Assembly: GCA_022036555.1 (NCBI GenBank)
Contig: CM039140.1
Coordinates: forward strand, 3,127,943 to 3,191,942
DNA: 64,000 nucleotides
Source of the DNA: Microstegium vimineum
Taxonomy: Eukaryota > Streptophyta > Magnoliopsida > Poales > Poaceae
Reading direction: 5' to 3'
The translations under genes and the position numbers were made by a program. The notes beneath the pieces are model-generated. The model saw only the letters and a program-made list of their open reading frames with translations. It was not told the origin of the DNA and ran no database searches. The stretch's first letter is position 1. Each line of letters opens with the position of its first letter. Below are positions 33,977 through 47,005 of this stretch, one piece after another.

Positions 33977-34868
33977 AAGAAACCACCCTACCTATGCGCG
34001 CTGAATGATCAGTCGTATTCTTATTGCATGAGATCCCAACGTCCTTATGCTGTGCTCTTAGAGAACGGACGGAGGAGGATTCGTACGATAGCTAAGCTAG
34101 TACACTGATCAGCATTAATTCTTGAGCATGCATGTGACCGTTACATACAGGATCCGGTGGCGGCACGGTGACCATGCGAGAGCGAACGTACCAGAGCAGG
34201 CGGAGAGCGACGCTTCATTTGCCGTATCTCCTCGCCCCCCACAGAAAACTAGCGGCCAGTTCGTGTCTTCGTGAGCTGCATCGCCAAACCAAAATGGCCC
34301 GAGTGTGGACGAGCACAGCCCGGAAATCCTGCCATCCCATCCCGTTCACGAACAAACACGACCGCGCGCCTCACAAAATTGGGAGGCCGGGAGCAGGAGC
34401 ACCTGACCCAACCCGATCGAAGTACGCAACCACGAGCGATCAAGACGACGTCGTTTCGGCCGCGTGCAACAATGTCGGTCGCGCATGCGCAAGGATCCAC
34501 AGTACAGATGAGCCGCCGCGCCGGCCAGTGGAACGAGTGGGCCGGGAGCCGGTGTGGGGCTGAAGCCTGCCACGGGCACGCACAAGTCACAACTCGACAA
34601 CTCGTAACAGGGGAGGGAAAAAATAGGGCCACACATCGATCGCGGCGCGCAGGAGGCGGCCATCGACAGCCATTCGTCGGCAAGGCAGTGCTATCCGAAA
34701 TCTGATCCCTCCCCGACCTCACGATCACGATCAGCTCCGGTCGCGGCCCGCGCACCACAAACCCGCGCGCCCCCCTAATCCGCCAACGCATTCGTATATA
34801 CGCGCCCCGCTTGTTGGCTAGCATCGTCACCTTGTCCTGACCCTCGAACGACCTGCTGGTCCGTGGCC
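33977..34868 (+). promoter_or_regulatory. GAPA upstream region and promoter
   Basis: About 890 bases separate the Harbinger terminus from the GAPA start codon. A TATATA box lies at 34795-34800, 69 bases before the ATG. The region becomes GC-rich towards the gene. No other gene is supported here, although GC-rich frames run on both strands. Confidence 0.6.
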
Positions 34869-36506
<1,638 letters not shown>

Positions 36507-37552
36507 AGCGTTGCTGCTCTTGCTGCTAGCTCCCCATTGTAATCAATCAAATCAATTTGTAGCTGGTTCACCCTCGACTTCAAAATTTTTCCCCAGGCTC
36601 TTCCCTGATGATGGTGATAATTTGTAATAATGAGAAATCGAGGCCTAAAACTCCAAACAGTTCCTCCCTTTACTTTTTTTTTGTTTTTGTTTTTTTTTTA
36701 TCTCCCCCCTTCTCTGATTATTCATTGTCGAGGGATGGATTATAATATCAGACTTCCGGCAAAAGGAAATCGCAAAGTTGTATAATGTGGATTGTAATAT
36801 ATACTATTGGTCGCAGGTTCTAAGTACATCGCACCTCTCTTTTTTTTTTCAGGGTAATGCAAGCATTCAATTGTTGTCCATTAAGGTACGGTAAGTAGGT
36901 AACATGTCCCAAAGATATGCATATATAATCAGAAATCCTGAATTGCAACTCAACCAAGTGTCATCATAACTTGAATCCCCAACTTCTTCCAAGGTGCTGA
37001 GTGCTCACATTGCTACGGTTGCAGAGTCCAATTGCACGCTGGGATGGTCCACATCCTGAGTCAGTCCCAACTTTTGTCACACCTTATCTTCCTTAGACTC
37101 CATAGTTCACATGCTCGTCATCCAGGATCCTTGGTGCCAGAAGCCAGTTGCAGTGAGTGACCAAGAATATATGGTATCACGTACTAGGACAAATATTGCC
37201 AGGCCATACAATGAAATGTCAGGATGGCATCTTTCCCCTATAAGAAACTTCAGCAAACTGAAAGCATGGTTCTATTTGGAATTTTGATAGCTTAAATTCT
37301 GATTCCTAAATTTAAATGGCCCATGTTTAACAGGAAAGAACAGACCTGGCTTTACTGATGAAGCGTCATGGACCATCTGCGTATAGTCCACTAAAATCTA
37401 CCAATGGGAGTGTTTGGAAGACACTACGTAAGCGATAACAGAACTTCTGACATAGCAAATTGTAGATCTAGAAAACAGGTAATAGTCTTTTGTATGTCAA
37501 TCAGATGCTCTCCATCGCATTTTGGAGATAATATCCACTCTGGTTCAACCGT
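36507..37552. other. 3' flanks of convergent GAPA and Mog1
   Basis: The two genes point towards each other. AATAATGAGAAATCG at about 36637 is a candidate near-canonical polyadenylation region for GAPA. The remainder probably holds the Mog1 3' UTR. No gene is seen. Confidence 0.5.
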
Positions 37553-39917
37553 TCAGTGACCACCACTGAAAAGGTTCCAATCATGCACATTGAAATTCAT
37601 CACTGCAAGTTTGAAGATCTCAGACATTGGCAAGCATCCTGCTTGTTCAGCAGGTATTGCCGGACCAGCTGCAACTGCCGCAGTACTTTCACTCAGGGGG
37701 CTGAAATGAATCAGACAGCATAAATCAATTACGGCTGCTAGTAACGCTGGAAAACAACAATCTCTTAATTTACTACATATATCAAGGCCTTGGTAATTCT
37801 AGGATGATGTCTTGAACTTAAATATGTTGGATGTACTCATATTTTGGACCTCTGTCAATCATGTTTTTTGCAATACTTAAAAGTTATACTAAACAAATTT
37901 GTATTGTGTTCCTTCCACAATCTTAGTACACTAGAATTTGGCATGCCGAGGTACAAAGTTGAAAGAAATTCATGTATTTGAACATAGGGGTATTCCGTAT
38001 TCCATAGCGCAAAGCTGATAGTGACTTGCAACAGAATGGCATGTTTAACAAGCACATCATTTATTCATTTACTGTTCCTAAATGGTTGCCTTGTCTAACA
38101 TCATTGATACTCATTTTAATATGTCAAGATGCATCAAACATTAATTTATTCAAGAAAAAAAATAGATTTATCTTTTCATATACAGACCAGCAAATGGCAG
38201 TAGATGGTAATTGTGTGATGTAAAATCGGAACACAATCCCAACCTTGACAAAGTGCAATGTTGAAATATTTGTTCAAGAATAAAATACAAACTAATAATG
38301 TAAAGTGCTGTGATAGTGATCGAGAGGGCTTACTTTATCAACAGTGGCTCATATGCGGTGATAAGTACATCGGTTGCTGCATTCTTGAGGCGTATGTTAG
38401 CCAGGTAAACCTGTAAAAGTTAACAAGGAATTCAGTTTGAAGAGTGACTAAATTTACCACTTAACATTACTCATGAAGGGTGGTTATACTCACTCGAACG
38501 ATGTTCTGTGCTTCTCTGCCCTGTCTCCCTTTTGAGACGGCCTATGTAAACAATGAAAAGGCATGAGATTCTACAACGCATTTTATGGACAGCTTATTCT
38601 TATTCATTCTAATACTAGATCATTTCAATGCATATCAATAAACTGAATTAAAAATGCTAACATAATCATTCATACACAGTTCAAACAATCTCACAGCGTC
38701 TCCTGGATGACCACTCTCCCAATTGAAGACTAAAGATTGTTTTTTCCTACCTTCATGCTTTTACCATGAGATGAGAATGATGTACTTATACATGTCTTCA
38801 TCATATCTGATTTCTGAGGATGCAGGTACCATATATGAATATTTGAGCAAACTAACTGCTCACAATGTCTGACCAATGCTGATTCATAGTTATTCTTCTA
38901 AGGGATGTCAAATGGCTACTGAAATCTAGTTCATTCTACACATCACAAGATAACATTACATCTCAACACACCAGAAACCTTCCACACTCCTATCCAAAGA
39001 AGCACTCAAAAACACCAATCAGTGGGAGATAGATTGATGATCAGGATGTCACAACATATTTGTACAGTAAATGATCTTACCAGCTGGCCAACTGCAGTTG
39101 CAGCCACTGTAGGGGCTTCTCCGAGACGCAAAGCAGCTAGCTCAAGTGTCCCAGAATGCTCAACCACCTAGCAAACAAACCAGCAAAATTTTACCGGCAT
39201 TGCCATCCAAGACACAGTACACACACACATAGTTTTGGAACAGATTGTTAATTCGCCAAATGATTAGTATTGGGCTATTGGCTGTATTGCACGGACAATT
39301 ACATTGCAATTAGAGTAGCAGACACGGTAGCTAATCACTCATTAAACAGTATATAGGCAAGTCAAGCGACTATTGACTGTTGTTACCAACCAAGCTGTCC
39401 CCGGCGTCTTGCTCGTTGGCGATGTCGCGCAGGAACCAAAGCGCGCTGCCGGCGTCGTCCACCTCGCCCTTGAGGTCAAGTAGCTCGAAGACGAGGCTCT
39501 CGTCGCGTGATGGATCAAAGAGAACCTCCTGCGCAGCACAGCCCATCAGAGTTAAATTCAAACAGATTCTCTAAACAACACGCGAACACATAATAAGCAG
39601 ATAAGAACTCGGCGGAAGCGATGATCTTATACGAACCTGATGGTCGGGGACCTCCCGGATGTTACTCACGTCCTGCACAAATCAAAACACGAATGTCCAA
39701 TCGAAGCGTAAGCACACACACACGCACAAGCAACAGAGGGGAAGAGCCATGTGCCGTCGCACGGATCGCACTCCCACAGGGACGGCCCTGCCTCGGAGGG
39801 CAAGGAGGTTGCGGAGGCAGGCAGGCGGAGAGAGCCCCGTACCTGGAAGCGGGCGGGGAAGGTGGTGGAGATGGCGCCGCCGAACAGGGGTCGAGGGACG
39901 CAGCTCTCCGCGGCCAT
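37553..39917 (-). CDS. Mog1/RANGRF-like Ran-binding protein
   Basis: Seven exons are visible on the minus strand: 39843-39917, 39637-39672, 39391-39528, 39081-39167, 38494-38541, 38334-38410 and 37553-37700. They join in frame to a 202-residue protein. It starts MAAESCVPRPLFGGAIS and includes DVSNIREVPDHQEVLFDP, SKGRQGREAQNIVRVYLANI and the C-terminal DWNLFSGGH, the layout of plant Mog1 proteins. Mog1 binds the GTPase Ran, promotes nucleotide release and supports nuclear import; in Arabidopsis it has also been linked to light signalling. An upstream in-frame Met (39935) would add six residues. Every splice site is GT-AG and no lesion is seen. Confidence 0.92.
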
Positions 39918-41634
39918 CTCTGCACCAGCTTTCACACTCTCGAGGGTCGAGAAAGGGGAGACAGCTTCCAGAGCGTGGTGGAACTGTGGAAGGTGCGCGG
40001 AGAGGACAGAGGAGGAGGCCGCCGATTGGCGCGGGAGTTATACAGGAGAGGGTTGGGGGCGGAAGCGCCGCGCGTCGATCTGACGCAGCGCCGCAGCAAC
40101 GGCCCCGCGTGGAAGCTACGCACGCCGAGGTGTTCCGCGGCATTTGCTCCGGTCGCCGGCTGCGGCAGCAGGGCGGCGGGCGGGCAAGCGAGTAGTGGGC
40201 CGAGTTACGTAGGCGGACCGAGGCCCAGATTGCATACGAAAACGGGCGTTGCGAGGGCTCGCGGTCCCGACATCACCAAACTTTTTTTTTAAGAAAAAAT
40301 TCCACTTTTTCTCACTCAACTTCAACGAAAGTCCATTTCTAACCTGACCTGAATTCCAAAACCGGACAAAACAGACGGTGGTTTTGAAACAGTAACGATA
40401 GTTTCATTTTTTTCCCTTTTTTATTTATTATAATTTCTATTGAATCTTTAAAAATTATAGTAAATCATATAAAAATCCTAAAATAAAAAATCTATTTTTT
40501 GGGGGAATCCACATGAATAAATCTACACAATGAACATATAATACGATATGCTTCAGTATAAAGTTTTTGGTGTAGATTGAGATATATTTTTTGTAATTAA
40601 TTAGAATAATTCATAATTGCAATAACTATGGTTCAATTGTGGTAAAATTTTTATAGTTGGTTAATTATTGTATGTTTGAAAAAAAAATTATACTCATTAG
40701 ATAGGTTAAGTTATAGATTTATTTAGGGTTTATGCTTGTTAAATCTAAATTTCTTGTTTGGTGTTTCGTTGGAGTGCTGGGCTGAGAAGGGTTGAGCCAT
40801 GACAAATGGGGTCTAGATGTCATTGTCTAGGTCTTTTCTTCATTGCTCTCTTCTTTACTTTTTGGGAACATTTATTAATCTCTTTTCTCCTTTGGTTGCT
40901 CCCAACGTTGGCCTTGTCACACACCAGCATCGTGCCCCGCAGCCCGCACCGTCGGTCGTGTCCCACACCACCGGTGCCGTGGCCCACATCGGCGTCGCAT
41001 CCCGTACCGGCGGTGGCCGCGCCCCGCAGTCCGCACCAGCGCCGCGCCCTGCACCTCGCCGCTCACTGCTCCGATCGCTCAGCCCTGTATTGGTGGAGGT
41101 CAGGGTGGAGGTCGCCACGGCCGATGGCGTGAGGTCTCGCCATGACGCCATAGCCGGCCGCGTGAGGGCCACCATGGGCGGGCGTCAGATCCCGCGCCGC
41201 ATGCAGGTCGCCATGGCCGCGTCAGATCCCGCAAACCAAACACACGGTAGATTGCCCTGTACAGAACTGAACCTGGGCGGCTTGGCCATCAGGTCATGAA
41301 CACAGAACACTACGCACGAATACTAGACATGAGTACACGACCGAATATAGCCATGACATTTTGCAAGACCACGCAAAGCAGACAACAACCAGGCCAAGCA
41401 GAAATTCCACGGTACATAATGGATTGGACATAAAAAAAAAAGGTGTCAAACTACCAAACCCCATTGGATTGCCCTCTCCATAAGCTTAAGCTCTGAAAAC
41501 AGGTCCTAAAACTCCAACCAAGTCAAGCACTAAAACACCGCAAAAGGGGACGCCTTGTTACATCAGCCATCTGGAGGCTCGGTCTCACGCATTCTGCAGA
41601 CAACTTGTCAAACCTGGCCTAAGTTGAACAGGGC
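39918..41634. other. Mog1 promoter side and NRP 3' flank
   Basis: Bases 39918-40270 are the GC-rich 5' region of Mog1. Bases 40290-40790 are AT-rich and empty. Bases 40806-41299 are GC-rich and contain a 160-codon Pro/Ala/Arg frame made of CGCACC-like repeats, which I do not consider a gene. Bases 41300-41634 probably include the NRP 3' UTR. Confidence 0.45.
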
Positions 41635-44600
41635 TCAGGGCTCCTCTTCATCCTCCTTGTCTTCGTCTTCATCTTCGGCTTCCTCATCAGATCCCTAAAA
41701 ATATTTGCAGGGGTCATACAGAGGAAAAGAATGGACACAATGAAATCATTGTGTGAACATCTCCAATTTGTGTGCGCAAATAATAGGGGCATGACAAGGC
41801 GCCCTGTTATCACGAGCATGACTTGGCATCCGAATGTGCATAGTAAATGCCTAAATAGTAAACCAATCATGCATGTGGCACAGAAAACAGTATGATTAAC
41901 CTTAAGCTAGGTGCAGTAAAACAGTCATGATGTTAACAGGAAAAGTTAATGCTACTAACAAGTCAATATCATCAGGATAGGAAAGAATGTAAAGAACTGG
42001 ATTAGTGGATTACCTCTTCCTCATCTTCCTCTAGTTCAAACTCGCCTTCTAGCTCCTGAAGTGAGAGATTTCAGCACAGAATACAAAAGATATACAAAAA
42101 CTATAAAATAAATGAACAAAATCACTCATCACAATAGAACAACTAACATTGTTAAAATACTTCAAAGGATTAGGCCACAAATCTTCCTTGATGACATCTG
42201 CCACCTATGTAATTGAGGTCATCAGAGAACATCCTCAACTGGAAAATACTTTTGAAGCCACAACTTCAACCACAGCCATAAGACCTGGAAACTGTTATAC
42301 CTGGTCTATCTCACCATGAGCGAAACTTTTGTCCTCTGTATTGCTGAACCAAGTGAAAAAACTGCAAAAGGAAGAGAACTCTGTAGAACCTCCAACTAAC
42401 AATTCAATTGAGATATGTATTACTATTTATTTACTGTATAAACATCACTCCCTCCAGTCACAGTATATGGCATTTTTAAGTTTTTGTATCTTTGAGGTGC
42501 GATTTTGACCATAATATTTCTATTAAAATATATAGTTATAAACTGATAATGCCCAATAATGTTCGCCATGAAAGTGCTATTCAAGACAAATCTACCCATC
42601 ATATCTATATCTCCAAACAAAATATTTGGAGATCTATTATTAGTGGTCAAACCTTCAAAAGTTTGACCAGATTTTAGTCGAAGTGTCATACACTTGTGAC
42701 CTGAGAGAGAGTATAATGCATGAACTAAGGTAAAAAGGAAAAAGAAAGGCTTCTAAAAAAGCCATGGCTTCTCCAACATGTCAAGGTATTAGTCTAAGCA
42801 CATTTTGTATGCTAAATCACAAGACCAAGAGCCGTTAAACCACTAGCCACTAGGAACTAGTCTACAATATATTTTGTTATATTCCCTTTTTTGGCTTAGG
42901 TCAAACTCTTATTCTTTATTAATATATAATTCTGGCAAAACTCCTGCCAGATTTAAGTTAACAAATATATTTTTACAAATATTTCAGCACTTTCATGCGC
43001 TTTTGACAAAATAAGACATAGATGGAAATTTGCTACATTGTAAAATCAAAGTGGAGCCAACAGAATGTATAGAGTAACATAGACTAATGTAGAGTGAACA
43101 AGAACGACATAATGAAAGCATAGAGAACATTGACATAAGAAAAGAAGCTAGCAAGCATAGATTGTTTGATTATATAATTGTGCATCACAAATAGGAAACT
43201 AGAAATGGGAAAACTTTGTGCTCAAATAGAAACATGAAACCAGATACCTTTCATCAACCAGTAGTCTCTTGTCCCCCCTTCTTGTTGCATGTCTTTTCAT
43301 TGACAATATCCTAATGTACAAATTAGAAAAATCGTTAGATTCTCTAGCAGAAACTTGGTATGCTAAAGACATCGTGTGATAATCAAGGCACAATACCATT
43401 CCTGCCTTCCACTTAATGGAGGTAGCCTTTACTGTAACTGTTCCATCATCATTGATGGAATATGCCTTCGTAATTTTTTGATCTTCAAAATATGGATTGG
43501 GAGAAAAGCTCTACCAATTCAAAGTCAAAAGACAGTAAAAACAAAGTTTTTAAAAAATAATAAGAAGAAACTGTAGCTTGCAGGTTCAAACGAATCTTAT
43601 CTGACCAGAGTAATAGAGCAGCCCGATTTAATATCCTCAGACTCATCCACAAACATAGACTCCAAGTGCTTAAAAATCTATAACAGAATGGACATTGTAA
43701 GTTTATGAGTTAATAAGAGATGCTCCAATTTACTAATTGGTTTCTGATAGTTTTGCAGGATATATAGGTGTATTGCTTATCCTGACAATTTATTGCAAAT
43801 GTTCAAACAGATAAAACCATGTCAAATAAAGGTACTTGTTGATCATCCTCAGTTAGAAGATCCCCAAGCATAGGATGGCTAAGAAACTGCAGGGTCATTA
43901 CACAGCACTGTCACGTTACTAATTAAAAGATGAGCCCATACGCAACACCAACCCTCAAAGAAAGAGTTGTAACATAAATAAACCACAGAAATATATTACA
44001 AACCGCTGTCAGCCAGAAGTCTGGAATCTTCTGGATCATTTCATTGCGTCGAACATAAACTGGTCTGCGAATTTGATTGTACTTCTGTTCCACCTCTAAT
44101 ACTTTATTGCTTGCTTCCTCATTAACCTGTAATGAATTAAATCTATGAGAGACAACCTACACATTCAAATACATCGAAACAGCCAATGTAAAAAATGCAC
44201 ACTATTAGCGGTAGGAAGTTTCTAAGATTCGCTGATAAAATCAAGTCAATTCTGATTTCTGAGCCCGCTGGCAATTAACACGAGGGTAGTGCCGATCTAA
44301 TTTTGTTTAGGGAGCAGAGGAAGCATCCAATACTCAGCACGAAACAGGACTTCGAGCGAAAACCTCCCTTCCGTGCCAACTCCACAAAACAATTCTTCTT
44401 CAGGCAGCAATCAACCAATCAATCACCCGATACACAACCCTGCAACACAGCCAAACGCCGAAACCATCGCACAGCTCACCTTGAACCGGCAGCAAAACCT
44501 CTACCGAGTTTCAAGGAACCACACGAAAGACCAACAAAAACCTACAGCCGACGGAGCCCAGCGAGCCAATGGAGGCGGAGAAAAATTCCAAATCACCTGG

Positions 44601-44749
44601 AAAGCGAAGCAACTCACCTTCTCGATCTGGTCCTGGATCTCCTGGAGCTTCTCGATGGAGAGAAGGAGGGCGCGGTCGATGGGCTGTTCCCCGTCCTCCT
44701 CGGCCCCGTCGGTCCTCGCCCTCTTGCCCTTCTCTTCGGCGGTCCGCAT
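41635..44749 (-). CDS. NAP1-related protein (SET-like H2A-H2B histone chaperone), one frameshift
   Basis: Ten exons are visible: 44618-44749, 44004-44126, 43836-43886, 43606-43677, 43397-43510, 43248-43310, 42301-42361, 42148-42204, 42014-42055 and 41635-41694. The protein has an N-terminal nuclear-type basic start, a long dimerisation helix, the NAP core ([60 protein letters not shown]) and an acidic Glu/Asp tail. NRPs deposit or remove H2A-H2B in nucleosome assembly, repair and heat response. Exon 6 has six G (43273-43278) where five would keep the frame, and this brings TGA into frame. All other exons join in frame and core residues are conserved, so either a recent mutation or a sequence error explains it. 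Intron 7 downstream of exon 6 carries a Stowaway MITE on its upstream side. Confidence 0.9.
42448..42711. mobile_element. Stowaway-like MITE in an NRP intron
   Basis: The left terminus CTCCCTCCAGTCACAG is matched by TGTGACCTGAGAGAGAG followed by TA on the right. It lies in the intron between exons 6 and 7 and does not touch splice sites. Confidence 0.65.
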
Positions 44750-47005
44750 CGCGAGCAGTGGAAAACCCCCTCTAGGGTTTTAGCGCTCCCTCGTTGTCCT
44801 AGCCTCCTAGGGAAAGGGCCAAGGGGAGGCTGGCTGCTGCTGCTGCTGCCACTGCCACTGCCGTGCGCGGCTACGCGCGGTGGGCGGGCGGAAGCGGAGG
44901 CGGGTCGGGTGGACAGGTGGTGGCGGGGCTAATTGCGGGGTTTTTTTTATACGGGGCCGCGCAGAGATTCGCGCTTGCCGCCGGTTTAGGTAGATTTGGG
45001 CTGGGCCCCCGCAAGTCGAGGTATTTTTCCAATGCTTTGAGCAGGCCTCACGGCCGTATTGTCCACTCAGAAATTCAGCCCACTTAAGCACCATATTTCA
45101 TCGCCTTTCGGCTCCAAAACCAAAAGTTGTAAGGGTATATAAAAAAAAAGACAGTACACCAAGCAAAAACCCTTTGAAAAAACATTCCTTCAGACGGCAC
45201 GAAAGCAAGATAGTATAATAACACATAATATATTATTAAGTGACCAGGGACTGAATTTCCACAAAGCAGAAATTGACTTTGCCATGCAACACTGAACTCC
45301 GATCAACAAAACAGTTTAAACTCCAGTCAGATCACTTCTTGTAGTCTCAATACCCTTATACAAACAAGAAAAAAAAAATCTACATCTGCACTCCGTGGAG
45401 GATCACCCATCAGTTTGACAGCTTTATTGGTTGCAGACAACCATATATATAGAACTACAGTTACAAAAACCCTGTCTATAAAATCCCAAGAACACACACC
45501 AAGTGAAAATGCTGCAGGGTAGATAAGATATTGTGCTCTCCAAATGTTACAGAATAAGAAGCATCGATGGTCACTATGTAACCACAAACATCCTGGATAA
45601 TAATCAATGAAAACTGTCGTATACCACAAATCTAATGTACTAGCACAAACAAAAACTAATTTAACTGTAGTTAACTTATTGGCCTGCATTTGTTGAATGC
45701 CGTGCAATCTACTCTAGCACAACCACAACAGCAAGTTAACATAAATCTCCCGTGGTGCCATTGATGCAAAATGCTGCAGAACAACTTGCAGGCTTCAGCG
45801 TCTTTCCAGGATGACAAACCCAAGCTCCAAACAGACAAAATCCGCTTAAGTCAAATCTGAGAAATGGACACAAGCATGCCATAGCATTAGACTTTCCAGG
45901 CGTTTGCAGTTGATCTAGCTGTCCCAACTTGGCTCAAGAGGGTGTTTTTGTAGCATCCATTGGGTTTCACCCCATGAGAATTTCAAGCCGCAAAGTTCAA
46001 GGAAGGAGGAGGTTGACCTTATCTTGCCATTTCCTGCAAAATGGAACAAAACATAGGTAACTGAGATATCTCAATGAAAACTCATGGAATGACATGATGA
46101 CATCCACAATCGTCACAACAAAATATTGAGGCACTTTATTCTAGTCAGGTCAGGGAACTATATCTCACAAAAGAATGATCACAGGAAATGGTAATGAATG
46201 TTCTCCTTTTGGAAAGTATGATCAGAAAACTTAAGTGAGCTTAATCACCGCAAGCAGCTTTCAAATAATAAAAAACATAACCCTGTTTATTAACTGATCA
46301 CTGTTCCACTGCATGCTGCACACTGAAAGGTGTAAAGTGTACAGGACAGGGAATTTGGCATATTGTAACTAATTTTATTACCTATTAAAAAATGCCTAAG
46401 ATACTACAAGCATAACAAATGTACAAAAATCACTGAGTTACCGATCAGCTCCATTTTACAGACAAGTACCACTAAGAAAATCTAGCACGCTATCAACTTG
46501 TAGACAACAGTAGATGAGCACAAGACTTCTCCATTTGAACTTGCCCACTGAAGCTGTTTTCAGAATTGACATGCTCATTAATGTCACATAATAATACCCA
46601 GTTACCATGAGTTCATGACCCATCCAGAACAAATCCAAAGACACCACAAGTTACAGGTTCATGAAAACAATACATTGTCTTTCCTGGTGATATTTTGTAG
46701 CAACAAGCCAACAAGGATAAATGGATTTCTCTTGGTAGTTCATGGTGAGATTTTGTAGCGACAAGCCAACAAGGATAAATGGATTTCTCTTGGTAGTTCA
46801 TGGTGAGATTATTTTGAAGGTGTCAAAAAATGGTTATAATATATCAATACTTGCTCAGAGATATGCATTATATACTGCAATAAAACTCATGAGCATTGGC
46901 AAGAAACATGCTTCAAGTTAACTCATTTACCTAAAGATGGACTTAAATTTGTTATAAGTATTTGTTTTTCTGGGAGGACTCAGCAACTTCACAAGCAAGG
47001 ACTCA
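44750..47005. other. Between NRP and SUV3; possible SUV3 3' UTR
   Basis: Bases 44750-45000 are the GC-rich NRP promoter side. The rest is AT-rich without a supported ORF. Acceptor-like sites on the minus strand, such as one before 46033, may mark untranslated exons of SUV3. A tandem repeat lies at 46685-46810. Confidence 0.45.
46685..46810. repeat. 58-base tandem duplication
   Basis: The phrase TGGTGAKATT starts at 46685, 46743 and 46801, and the 58 bases between are nearly identical in the two full copies. It is non-coding and lies downstream of SUV3. Confidence 0.9.

Noticed and set aside
40806..41299. 160-codon frame between Mog1 and NRP
   Set aside because: Composition follows CGCACC-type GC-rich repeats, with no domain, no splice context and no support from neighbours.
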